Positions 1-6,516 of a DNA stretch of 21,097 bases are shown in pieces. The stretch's first letter is position 1, and every line of letters starts with the position of its first letter. The notes beneath the pieces were generated by a model. That model was not told where the DNA came from. It saw nothing but the letters and a program-made list of their open reading frames with translations, and made no database searches. The stretch is taken from assembly GCA_031257215.1 (NCBI GenBank), contig JAIRPC010000115.1:1-21097 (forward strand), written 5' to 3'. Position numbers and translations under genes: made by a program. This DNA is from Eubacteriales Family XIII. Incertae Sedis bacterium. Lineage in GTDB: Bacteria; Bacillota; Clostridia; Peptostreptococcales; Anaerovoracaceae.

Positions 1-1100
1 TCTATGGTTTCCACGCAGGCGCGTTCCAGCCTCTTGCCGAAATCTTTCAGCTCGGCTATGCCGTCCAGCTCGCCGCGCTTGCCCAGCGCGCCCGCCCAGG
101 CGTAGATCGTCGCTACGGAATTGGTGGACGTGGTTTCCCCGTCCAGATATTTATAGTAATGCTTCTGCACCGTGCCGTGCGCCGCTTCGTATTCGTAGTA
201 CCCGTTCGGGCTGACCAGCACCGACGACATCATGGCCAGGCTGCCGTACGCGGTCGCCACCATGTCGCTCATGACATCGCCGTCGTAGTTCTTGCACGCC
301 CAGATGAAGCCGCCCTCGGAGCGCACGACGCGCGCGACGATATCGTCTATCAGCGTGTAGAAATACTCTATGCCCACCTGCTCGAAGCGCTCCCTGTACT
401 CCGCGTCGTAGACATCCTGGAAAATGTCGCGGAACCGCCTGTCATAGGTCTTTGAGATGGTGTCCTTCGTGCCAAACCAGAGATCCTGCTTTGTGTCGAG
501 TGCGAAATTCATGCAGGCGCGGGCGAATGAGCCAATACTGTCATCCGTGTTGTGGACGCCCTGGACCACGCCCGCCGTGCCGTCGAAGCCGTGTATGGGC
601 AGGCGCGTTTCGCCGCCGCCCGCGTCAGTCACCAGAAGCTCCGCCGTCGCGCCATCGCCCGCGCGGCATTCAATGTTCTTGTATATATCGCCGTAGGCGT
701 GCCTCGCGATGGTGATGGGGCGCTTCCATGTCGGGATATACGGCACGATGCCGCCCGCAAGTATGGGCGCGCGGAAAACCGTGCCGTCCAGAATCGCCCT
801 GATCGTCCCGTTCGGGCTCTTGTACATCTCGGACAGCCCGTATTCGCTGACGCGCTCGTCGTTCGGGGTTATGGTCGCGCATTTGACGCCGACACCGAGC
901 GATTTGATCGCCTCCGCCGCCTCGCCCGTCACCGCGTCCCTCGTGGCCTCCCTGTGTTCAAGCCCGAGGTCGTAGTAATCCGTCTTCAATTCGACAAAGG
1001 GCTCTATCAGCAATTCCTTCACCTTGGTCCAAATTATGCGCGTCATCTCGTCGCCGTCCATCTCCACCAGCGGCGTATTCATCCTGATCCTGTCCGTCAT
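1..1100 (-). CDS. icd: NADP-dependent isocitrate dehydrogenase (3'-truncated by window edge)
   Basis: Oxidatively decarboxylates isocitrate to 2-oxoglutarate in the cytoplasm, giving NADPH and the precursor of glutamate. The minus-strand frame is open from the ATG at 1100 to the window edge (366 codons; the family is usually about 400, so only the C-terminal tail is missing). The N-terminus reads MTDRIRMNTPLVEMDGDEMT. The motif SPNGTIR at residues 95-101 and the later segments EAAHGTV and TSTNSVATIYAWAGAL match the eukaryote-like (type II) NADP-IDH subfamily rather than the E. coli type. A GGCAGG ribosome site lies 10 nt upstream of the ATG. It is divergent from the two-component system and has its own extended -10 promoter. 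The family assignment is confident; the NADP preference is taken from the subfamily. Confidence 0.93.
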   Translation of the reverse strand, partial: MTDRIRMNTPLVEMDGDEMTRIIWTKVKELLIEPFVELKTDYYDLGLEHREATRDAVTGEAAEAIKSLGVGVKCATITPNDERVSEYGLSEMYKSPNGTIRAILDGTVFRAPILAGGIVPYIPTWKRPITIARHAYGDIYKNIECRAGDGATAELLVTDAGGGETRLPIHGFDGTAGVVQGVHNTDDSIGSFARACMNFALDTKQDLWFGTKDTISKTYDRRFRDIFQDVYDAEYRERFEQVGIEYFYTLIDDIVARVVRSEGGFIWACKNYDGDVMSDMVATAYGSLAMMSSVLVSPNGYYEYEAAHGTVQKHYYKYLDGETTSTNSVATIYAWAGALGKRGELDGIAELKDFGKRLERACVETI

Positions 1101-1195
1101 ACCGAAAAAACCTGCCTTTCACTGTATTGTTCGCTTCCAAAAGCAATTATTACATTAATAAAATCCGCCCGTCATACACGAGGCGGCGCGTAACT

Positions 1196-1204
1196 ATTAT
1201 ACCA
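1196..1204 (-). promoter_or_regulatory. Extended -10 promoter of icd
   Basis: Read on the minus strand this is TGGTATAAT, a perfect -10 hexamer with the TGn extension. The -35 position (about 1219-1224, TTTCGC) is poor, which fits an extended -10 promoter. It leaves a leader of roughly 90 nt before the icd start. Confidence 0.6.
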
Positions 1205-1293
1205 GACGCGGGGGCGGCGCGAAACATTAAGGCGTTTTTAAGCTAACCGCGCTACGCTGTAATAGGTCAGAGAATAATTTTGGGACGATAATC

Positions 1294-1302
1294 TGTTATA
1301 AT
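1294..1302 (+). promoter_or_regulatory. Extended -10 promoter of the response regulator operon
   Basis: TGTTATAAT, a perfect -10 hexamer with the TGn extension and no good -35 at the right spacing. An upstream in-frame ATG at 1301 overlaps this -10 box and so cannot be on the transcript. This places the real start at 1334. Transcription would begin near 1308, giving a leader of about 25 nt. Confidence 0.6.
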
Positions 1303-1333
1303 GGACGGGTATAATGAAGCGAAAGGCTTGCCT

Positions 1334-2008
1334 ATGAAAGTATTGATGATCGAGGACGAGCGCTATCTGGCGGAGGCCGTGGCGCGTATCCTGAAAAAGA
1401 ACAACTACGATATCGACCTCGCGTTCGACGGCGAGGAGGGCTATCTCGCGGCCGCCAGCGGCATCTACGACGTGGTGCTGTTGGACATAATGCTGCCGCG
1501 CAAGGACGGCATCACCGTGCTGAAAGAGCTTCGCGCGGACGGCGTAACGACCCCCGTGATAATGCTCACGGCGCTTGGCGAGATCGAGGATCGCGTCAAG
1601 GGGCTGGACAGCGGCGCGGACGACTACCTGCCGAAGCCGTTCAAGACGGAGGAGCTGATGGCGCGGATGCGTGCCGTGCTAAGGCGCAGGGGGGAGCTTT
1701 TGCCAGAGGGCGCGCTCACCTTCGGCGATATCGAATACAACCCGAACACCCTAGCGCTCTCGCATGGGGACAAGTCGTTCAGCCTGACGAAAAAAGAGGG
1801 GAACCTGCTGGAATACCTCTTGGCGAACCAGGGGCAGGCCCTGTCGCCCGACGCCATTATCGAGAAGGTCTGGGGCTGGGACAGCGAAGCGGAGGACAAC
1901 CACGTCCAGGTCTACATCTCGTTCCTGCGGAAGAAGCTCGCGGGGCTGGGCTCTGAGGTGAAGATAAAGACCATCAGGAACGTCGGCTACACACTTGTGG
2001 AATGTTAA
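1334..2008 (+). CDS. OmpR/PhoB-family DNA-binding response regulator
   Basis: Cytoplasmic transcription regulator of a two-component system, 224 aa. The receiver domain spans residues 1-118, with acidic residues ED at 7-8, phosphoacceptor Asp51 (in LLDIMLP), Thr79 and Lys101 (in LPKPF). A winged-helix effector domain fills about 128-224 and ends with the usual recognition-helix and wing segment (EDNHVQVYISFLRKKL then IRNVGYTL). An in-frame ATG at 1301 is rejected because it lies in the -10 box; MKVLMIEDE is the usual family N-terminus. Its stop codon overlaps the start of the kinase gene by 7 nt, so the two are translationally coupled. The target genes cannot be read from the sequence. Confidence 0.92.
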   Translation: MKVLMIEDERYLAEAVARILKKNNYDIDLAFDGEEGYLAAASGIYDVVLLDIMLPRKDGITVLKELRADGVTTPVIMLTALGEIEDRVKGLDSGADDYLPKPFKTEELMARMRAVLRRRGELLPEGALTFGDIEYNPNTLALSHGDKSFSLTKKEGNLLEYLLANQGQALSPDAIIEKVWGWDSEAEDNHVQVYISFLRKKLAGLGSEVKIKTIRNVGYTLVEC

Positions 2009-3462
2009 GGAAACTTAGGAATAAATTACTGCTATTCAATATGCTGTCGCTCACGGCGGTGGTCGTGTCGTCGTTCGCGGTTATCTTCTTCATGCAATTC
2101 CAGCTGACGCGGAGCGCCGACGCGGAGAGGCTGGCGGCGATACCGATAGACGTGATAACCAACGCCATGCTCGAACGGCGCAACGCGAACGCCCAGTCGG
2201 CGGATGGCGCGGCGTCCGCGGACGGGGTTACGCCAGGGGGAGTCGGCGCGAACGGCGTTGGCGGCCCGAACGGGGAGGGCGCTTCCGAAAGCCAGGGCAA
2301 CAGCCAGAACAGCCAGCGCTCGGACAGCCCGTTTATCGACAAATCGGGGCCTGACCTCGCATTGGACTATTCGAGCTTTTTCGTGCTGAACGTCGATACC
2401 CAGGGCGAGCTGACCGCGTTTTCGCGCGTGGAGCTGTCGGACCGCGACTATATCAACGCTGCGGACAAGGCCAGGGGCAAGGACGGCGGCGTGTCAAAGA
2501 CCGGGGAAATCAAGCTCGGCGGCTCGCACTGGCTGTACGCGTACAGCGCCAAGGTGGCGGGCAATATGTCGCTGAACGGCGAGTCGCTGAGCCAGATAGC
2601 CCTGAGCGGGCTCCCTGTTGACGAGAGCATGGTGTTCCTGAATATCGATTCTTCCGACGAGGCCATGAAAAGGCTTCTTCTCAATATGTTCGTGCTGGGC
2701 GCGTGCGTTATCGCGGGGCTGTTCCTCATCTCGCTGCTTCTCAGCAACAGGGCATTGAAGCCGACCGAGGAAGGGCTTCGCAGGCAGCGGCGGTTTATCG
2801 CGGACGCTTCGCACGAGCTGAAAACGCCGCTCGCGATAATAGACGCGAACGCTGAGGCGGCGCTCGCCGAGCCCGCGGAGTCGGGGGTGTGGATAGGGCG
2901 CATAGCGGACGAGTCGGAGCGCATGCGCGGGCTGATAGAGGATCTGCTGTTCCTCGCGCGCTCGGAGGATGCCGCAGACGTGCCGCTCGAAACCCTGCCG
3001 TTCGACCTGTCAGCGGCAGCGGAGCGGGAGATAGGGAGCGTGGAAGCGGTGCTGTTCGAGCGCGGGATCACGCTCGAAAGCCAGATGCCCAGCGGCGGGG
3101 TCATAGTAAGCTCGGACTCCACGCGGGTCAGGCAGGTGATACTCATCCTGCTGGACAACGCCATGAAATACACGGACAGGGGCGGCCATATCAAGGTGGA
3201 AACAGGCATAGCAAGAAAGTTCGGCTTCATCAAGGTGTCGAACACGGGCGAGGGCATATCGCAGAGCGACATGCCGCATATCTTCGACCGCTTCTACCGC
3301 GCCGACAGGTCAAGAAACTCGCAAGGCGGCGGCTCGGCCCAAGGCGGCTACGGCCTGGGCCTGTCCATAGCCAAGGCCATAGCGGAACGCGCGGGCGGCA
3401 GGATAGCCGCCGAGTCCGCAGACGGCCTGACCACGTTTACGGTGGAGCTGCCGCTGGCGTGA
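2002..3462 (+). CDS. Membrane sensor histidine kinase
   Basis: Partner kinase of the preceding response regulator, 486 aa. TM1 lies at about 9-33 and TM2 at about 225-248, framing an extracytoplasmic domain of about 190 residues. The HisKA dimerisation domain carries the phospho-accepting His271 in the H-box SHELKTP. The HATPase domain has the N-box with Asn386 (LLDNAMKY), the G1 box NTGEGI, the F-box DRFYRADRS and the G2 box GYGLGLSIAK. The extracytoplasmic part holds a low-complexity stretch at about residues 61-108, rich in Ala, Gly, Asn, Ser and Gln. The ligand is unknown. The start at 2002 has little ribosome site of its own and relies on coupling to the upstream gene. It ends 21 nt from the stop of the convergent lipA gene, with no hairpin terminator visible between them. 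Confidence 0.92.
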   Translation: MLRKLRNKLLLFNMLSLTAVVVSSFAVIFFMQFQLTRSADAERLAAIPIDVITNAMLERRNANAQSADGAASADGVTPGGVGANGVGGPNGEGASESQGNSQNSQRSDSPFIDKSGPDLALDYSSFFVLNVDTQGELTAFSRVELSDRDYINAADKARGKDGGVSKTGEIKLGGSHWLYAYSAKVAGNMSLNGESLSQIALSGLPVDESMVFLNIDSSDEAMKRLLLNMFVLGACVIAGLFLISLLLSNRALKPTEEGLRRQRRFIADASHELKTPLAIIDANAEAALAEPAESGVWIGRIADESERMRGLIEDLLFLARSEDAADVPLETLPFDLSAAAEREIGSVEAVLFERGITLESQMPSGGVIVSSDSTRVRQVILILLDNAMKYTDRGGHIKVETGIARKFGFIKVSNTGEGISQSDMPHIFDRFYRADRSRNSQGGGSAQGGYGLGLSIAKAIAERAGGRIAAESADGLTTFTVELPLA

Positions 3463-3483
3463 TGGAGGGGACGTTCGCTGGAG

Positions 3484-4356
3484 TCAGTGCGCGATACCCA
3501 AAGCTTCCCCGGCGTTATAGGAGCTGCGGACGAATGGCGCTGACGCGACGAACCCGAAGCCCTTGCCTCGCGCGGCTTCTGCGTAGTAGTCGAACCGCTC
3601 AGGCTCGATATATTCCGATACGGGGCGGTGTCTGCGCGACGGTGCAAGGTATTGCCCGATAGTCAGAAATTCGCAACCCGCGCTGCGCAGGTCGTCCATA
3701 AGGCGCAGCACCTGCGCCTCCGTTTCGCCAAACCCGACCATGAAGCCGCTCTTGCTGTGGATGTTTTTTTCCGAGGCGGATATTTCCGCTATGATCCCGA
3801 GCGAACGGCGGTAGTCGGCGCCTGGGCGCACTCCGCCATATAGCTCCTCTACGGTTTCTATGTTGTGGCTGATAACGTCAGGGCGCGAGCTGGCCACAGT
3901 ATTCAAGGCATCCGAGTCGCCCTGAAAGTCGGGTACAAGAGTTTCTATGGCGGCAGACGGCTGCTGCTGCCTTATTGCGGCAACGGTATCGGCGAAATGC
4001 CGCGCCCCGCCGTCAGGCAGGTCGTCGCGCGTGACGGACGTGATGACCGCGTAGCGCAGGTCGAGCCTTGCGGCGGCCTTGCCGATCCGAGCGGGCTCGT
4101 CGCTATCAGGCACCAGCGGCACCCCATGCGTAACATTGCAAAAAGCGCAGTCGCGTGTGCAGTGTACGCCGAGGATCATGAACGTGGCCGTGTGGCGGGC
4201 ATAGCACTCCGCACGGTTCGGACAGAGCGCCTCGTTACAGACCGTATTCAGCCCAAGCGCTTCCAGCACGCCGCCAGTAAAGGCCGCGCTGCTGTCGGAG
4301 GAGAATTTTTTCTTCAACCATTCCGGCTTGCGTATAGATTCTGTGTTTGCTTTCAC
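3484..4356 (-). CDS. lipA: Lipoyl synthase (radical SAM)
   Basis: Inserts two sulfurs into protein-bound octanoyl groups to make lipoyl cofactors, here needed by GcvH. The protein is 290 aa, typical for LipA. Cys40, Cys45 and Cys51 (CX4CX5C) bind the auxiliary [4Fe-4S] cluster, and Cys66, Cys70 and Cys73 (CX3CX2C) bind the radical-SAM cluster. The C-terminal RSSY motif at 277-280 includes the serine ligand of the auxiliary cluster. The start is GTG at 4356: a GAGGAGG ribosome site sits 8 nt upstream, and the protein then begins MKANTESIRKPEWLKKKF, as expected for the family. The same frame stays open far upstream (to 5112), but that part is antisense to the next gene and is not LipA-like. It is transcribed alone from a consensus promoter. 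No octanoyltransferase gene is in the window. Confidence 0.95.
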   Translation of the reverse strand: MKANTESIRKPEWLKKKFSSDSSAAFTGGVLEALGLNTVCNEALCPNRAECYARHTATFMILGVHCTRDCAFCNVTHGVPLVPDSDEPARIGKAAARLDLRYAVITSVTRDDLPDGGARHFADTVAAIRQQQPSAAIETLVPDFQGDSDALNTVASSRPDVISHNIETVEELYGGVRPGADYRRSLGIIAEISASEKNIHSKSGFMVGFGETEAQVLRLMDDLRSAGCEFLTIGQYLAPSRRHRPVSEYIEPERFDYYAEAARGKGFGFVASAPFVRSSYNAGEALGIAH

Positions 4357-4401
4357 TGTATTTTCCTCCTCATATGCTGTACCTGCTGTATGGCATGAGC
4401 C

Positions 4402-4431
4402 ATTATAGCGCGATTCCTTTCCAATTGTCAA
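4402..4431 (-). promoter_or_regulatory. Consensus sigma-70/sigma-A promoter of lipA
   Basis: On the minus strand, -35 TTGACA (4431-4426) and -10 TATAAT (4407-4402), both perfect, are separated by 18 bp. The leader to the GTG start is about 40 nt. An A/T-rich tract at about 4456-4480 lies upstream of the -35 and could act as an UP element. Confidence 0.75.
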
Positions 4432-4498
4432 TTTCGCCTGTATTTTCGGGCCGCGATTTTTTTTTGGGCAATTTTTATTGTATGTTTGGGCTGGCCTC

Positions 4499-4528
4499 TT
4501 GACTTTCGGCACAGCAAGAATATACAAT
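4499..4528 (+). promoter_or_regulatory. Promoter of the two-SDR operon
   Basis: -35 TTGACT at 4499-4504, followed by TATACA (4521-4526, 16 bp spacer) or TACAAT (4523-4528, 18 bp spacer). It is divergent from the lipA promoter, and the two share the A/T-rich tract at about 4456-4480. The leader to the ATG at 4610 is about 75 nt. Confidence 0.6.
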
Positions 4529-4609
4529 AGCCTTGCATCACTGGAAGGCATAATTTTTGAGACAATGCTAGCGTGGTTATCATTTTTGATGTTGGACGGG
4601 AGGTGTTTT

Positions 4610-5386
4610 ATGGGCAGGCTTGATGGTAAGGTGGCGTTGATTGCCGGCGGCTCTGTTGGTATTGGAGGGGCATCAGCAGCTTTGTTCGCGCACGAGGGCG
4701 CAAAGGTGGCGATTGGCGATATTGACGAGGCGACGGGTCTGGCGCTTGTTGACAGCCTTGTGTCGGAGGGTCTTGAGGCCTTGTTTGTCAGGCTCGACAT
4801 TTCGAGCGAGCGGGACTGGGAGTCGGCTTTGGACCAAGTTATTTCAAAATGGGGGAAGATCAACATAGTTGTGAACAATGCGGGCATTTCCCTTGGAAAG
4901 AACATAGAAGAAACGACCCTTGACGATTGGAACCGCATAATGGGAGTCAATGCGACGGGCGTTTTTCTCGGCACAAAATACGCGATAAAATACATGAAGG
5001 ACAATGGGGAGAACAACTCTATCGTGAACAGGTCGTCCATCGACGGGCAGATCGCCGAGGCAGGGCTTTTTGCATACTGCGCATCCAAGGGCGCCGTCAC
5101 CATACTCACCAAATCGGCGGCTCTGCACTGCGGCGAAAAAGGCTACAAGATACGCGTCAACTCCGTACACCCAGGCTATGTGCATACGGCGCTTACTGAG
5201 AAGGAGGCGGCTGATTCGGGCATGACGCCTGATGAGTATTTCGCCAAGGTCGGCGCGATGCATCCCATCGGGTATATCGGCAGGCCGATCGATATAGCGT
5301 ATGCGGATATCTACCTGGCCAGCGACGAATCCATGTTTGTAACAGGCTCGGAGCTGACTATTGACGGCGGCTGGACCGCGCAGTAG
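4610..5386 (+). CDS. Short-chain dehydrogenase, (R)-alcohol/cyclopentanol dehydrogenase-like
   Basis: Cytoplasmic classical SDR of 258 aa, a predicted NAD(P)-dependent alcohol/ketone oxidoreductase. The nucleotide-binding motif is GGSVGIG (13-19), with Ala12 in place of the usual Thr. NNAG lies at 89-92. The catalytic set is Asn114, Ser143, Tyr156 and Lys160 (YCASK). Asp37 after the second strand favours NAD over NADP. The C-terminal part (HPIGYIGRPIDIAYADIYLA, then TGSELTIDGGWTAQ) resembles Lactobacillus (R)-specific alcohol dehydrogenases, including the C-terminal Gln that helps bind Mg2+ there. The start at 4610 follows a GGGAGG ribosome site; the 44-codon in-frame extension upstream is not SDR-like. 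The UcpA-like SDR follows after 71 nt. The substrate is unknown. Confidence 0.88.
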   Translation: MGRLDGKVALIAGGSVGIGGASAALFAHEGAKVAIGDIDEATGLALVDSLVSEGLEALFVRLDISSERDWESALDQVISKWGKINIVVNNAGISLGKNIEETTLDDWNRIMGVNATGVFLGTKYAIKYMKDNGENNSIVNRSSIDGQIAEAGLFAYCASKGAVTILTKSAALHCGEKGYKIRVNSVHPGYVHTALTEKEAADSGMTPDEYFAKVGAMHPIGYIGRPIDIAYADIYLASDESMFVTGSELTIDGGWTAQ

Positions 5387-5457
5387 GGGCGTATTCATAT
5401 AGCTGTGCGCTGGGGTGGTCCAGTGCGCGGACGCGAAAAGGATTAGGAGAAAAGAAT

Positions 5458-6249
5458 ATGGGCAAGCTTGACGGCAAGAAGGCGTTTATCACTGGAGCCG
5501 CTATGGGGCTGGGCGAGGGTATCGCCACCGCATACGCGGCGCATGGGGCGGAGCTGTGCTTGGCTGACATTAACCCTAGGGTTGATGAAGTCGCTGAAAG
5601 GCTTCGCTCTGAATACGGCGCGAGGATTGTCACGGCGCACATGGACGTGTCGGCGCCTGGCTCCTGCGCGTCAGCGGCGCAGGCAGCGATAGGCGGGCTT
5701 GGGCGCATAGATATCCTCTGCGCCATTGCGGGCGTCTGCAAGCTCTGCGATTTTTTGTCTATGAGCGACGAAGACCGAGATTTTCACATAGATGTCAATA
5801 TCAAGGGCGTATGGAATACGGTAAAATCCATTTTGCCGGACATGCTGAAGAACGGCAAGGGCAGCATAGTGGTTATGTCCTCTGTTACGGGCGATATTGT
5901 AGCCGACCCGGGCGAAACCGCATACGCGCTGTCAAAGGCAGCCCTTGTCGGCTTTACGAAAGCGCTTGCGGTAGAGTACGCGGACAGGAATATCCGCTGC
6001 AACGCCATGCAGCTCGGCTACGCGCGCACGCCCATGGCGGAGGCCATCGCGAAGCAGTCGAACCCGTCGGATCCTGAAGCGGCGCTTGCCGAAATGGCCA
6101 AGGCAATACCTATGGGCAGGCTAGCGAAGCCCGTGGAGGTTGGCGAGCTGGCCGCTTTCCTCGGCGGCGACGAGTCCTCATATATCACAGGCTCCCAGTT
6201 CGTAATAGACGGCGGCAGCACCCTGCCTGAATCCGTTATGGGTGTTTGA
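5458..6249 (+). CDS. ucpA: UcpA-family short-chain dehydrogenase
   Basis: Cytoplasmic SDR of 263 aa, closely resembling the E. coli oxidoreductase UcpA over its whole length. Shared stretches include MSDEDRDFHIDVNIKGVWN, MSSVTGDIVADPGETAYALSKA, QSNPSDPE and the tail IDGGSTLPE. The nucleotide-binding TGAAMGLG is at 12-19, Asp37 suggests NAD, and the catalytic residues are Asn114, Ser141/142, Tyr156 and Lys160. The usual NNAG structural motif is replaced by CAIAG at 88-92. The physiological substrate of UcpA is not established; in E. coli it is linked to furfural tolerance. A GGAG ribosome site precedes the ATG. Same strand and probably same transcript as the preceding SDR; a weak hairpin (5407-5413 with 5420-5426) lies between them. 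Confidence 0.87.
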   Translation: MGKLDGKKAFITGAAMGLGEGIATAYAAHGAELCLADINPRVDEVAERLRSEYGARIVTAHMDVSAPGSCASAAQAAIGGLGRIDILCAIAGVCKLCDFLSMSDEDRDFHIDVNIKGVWNTVKSILPDMLKNGKGSIVVMSSVTGDIVADPGETAYALSKAALVGFTKALAVEYADRNIRCNAMQLGYARTPMAEAIAKQSNPSDPEAALAEMAKAIPMGRLAKPVEVGELAAFLGGDESSYITGSQFVIDGGSTLPESVMGV

Positions 6250-6324
6250 TGGAATGTTTGCCAATACGCACCATTTTATGGACAGGCCTTATGAGATTAT
6301 TTTCAGGCAATTGTGAAAAATCGC

Positions 6325-6353
6325 TTGACAAGTTGATTGGGCGGTTTAATAAT
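6325..6353 (+). promoter_or_regulatory. Promoter of the GcvP-like/permease operon
   Basis: -35 TTGACA (6325-6330, perfect) and -10 AATAAT (6348-6353) are separated by 17 bp. Transcription from about 6360 gives a leader of about 157 nt. This leader has no glycine-riboswitch core (no GCCGAAGG or CTCAGGCAAAAGG blocks). It has a possible hairpin CGCGGA/TCCGCG (6371-6376 with 6396-6401). Confidence 0.6.
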
Positions 6354-6442
6354 AGTGTTAGCTACTTATGCGCGGAGCCGCGGTTCAACGGATTTTCCGC
6401 GTTGTCATTGGTCAGGAGAACGACAGACACAATTACATACAG

Positions 6443-6451
6443 AGGAGGTGA
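6443..6451 (+). promoter_or_regulatory. Orphan Shine-Dalgarno sequence in the leader, at the end of a 27-codon ORF
   Basis: AGGAGGTGA is a near-perfect anti-SD match, but no start codon with a reasonable reading frame follows at normal spacing. It overlaps the stop (TGA 6449-6451) of a 27-codon ORF beginning ATG at 6368 (MRGAAVQRIF...), which has no ribosome site itself. The GcvPA-like gene downstream uses its own GGAG at 6504-6507. This could be a ribosome standby or leader-translation site, or a remnant of a lost gene start. Function unproven. Confidence 0.3.
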
Positions 6452-6516
6452 TAACAGCACGCAGTCAATTGGTCTGAATCAATTTCAGTATTTTTAAAGA
6501 AACGGAGTGATGTGTT

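Noticed and set aside
552..1193. 213-codon plus-strand frame over icd
   Set aside because: Antisense shadow of icd, rich in Arg and His, no family resemblance.
2448..3272. 274-codon minus-strand frame over the sensor kinase
   Set aside because: Shadow of the kinase gene, Ser/Arg-rich low-information translation, no ribosome site.
4357..5112. Minus-strand extension of the lipA reading frame to 542 codons
   Set aside because: The added 252 codons lie antisense to the SDR gene, lack LipA features, and sit upstream of a clear lipA promoter, ribosome site and GTG start.
6474..6495. Intrinsic terminator before the GcvPA-like gene
   Set aside because: The stem CTGAA/TTCAG is only 5 bp and A/T-rich, too weak to call on its own.
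6246..6497. 83-codon plus-strand frame after the UcpA-like gene
   Set aside because: It overlaps the promoter at 6325-6353 and the orphan ribosome site, has no ribosome site of its own and no recognisable domain.
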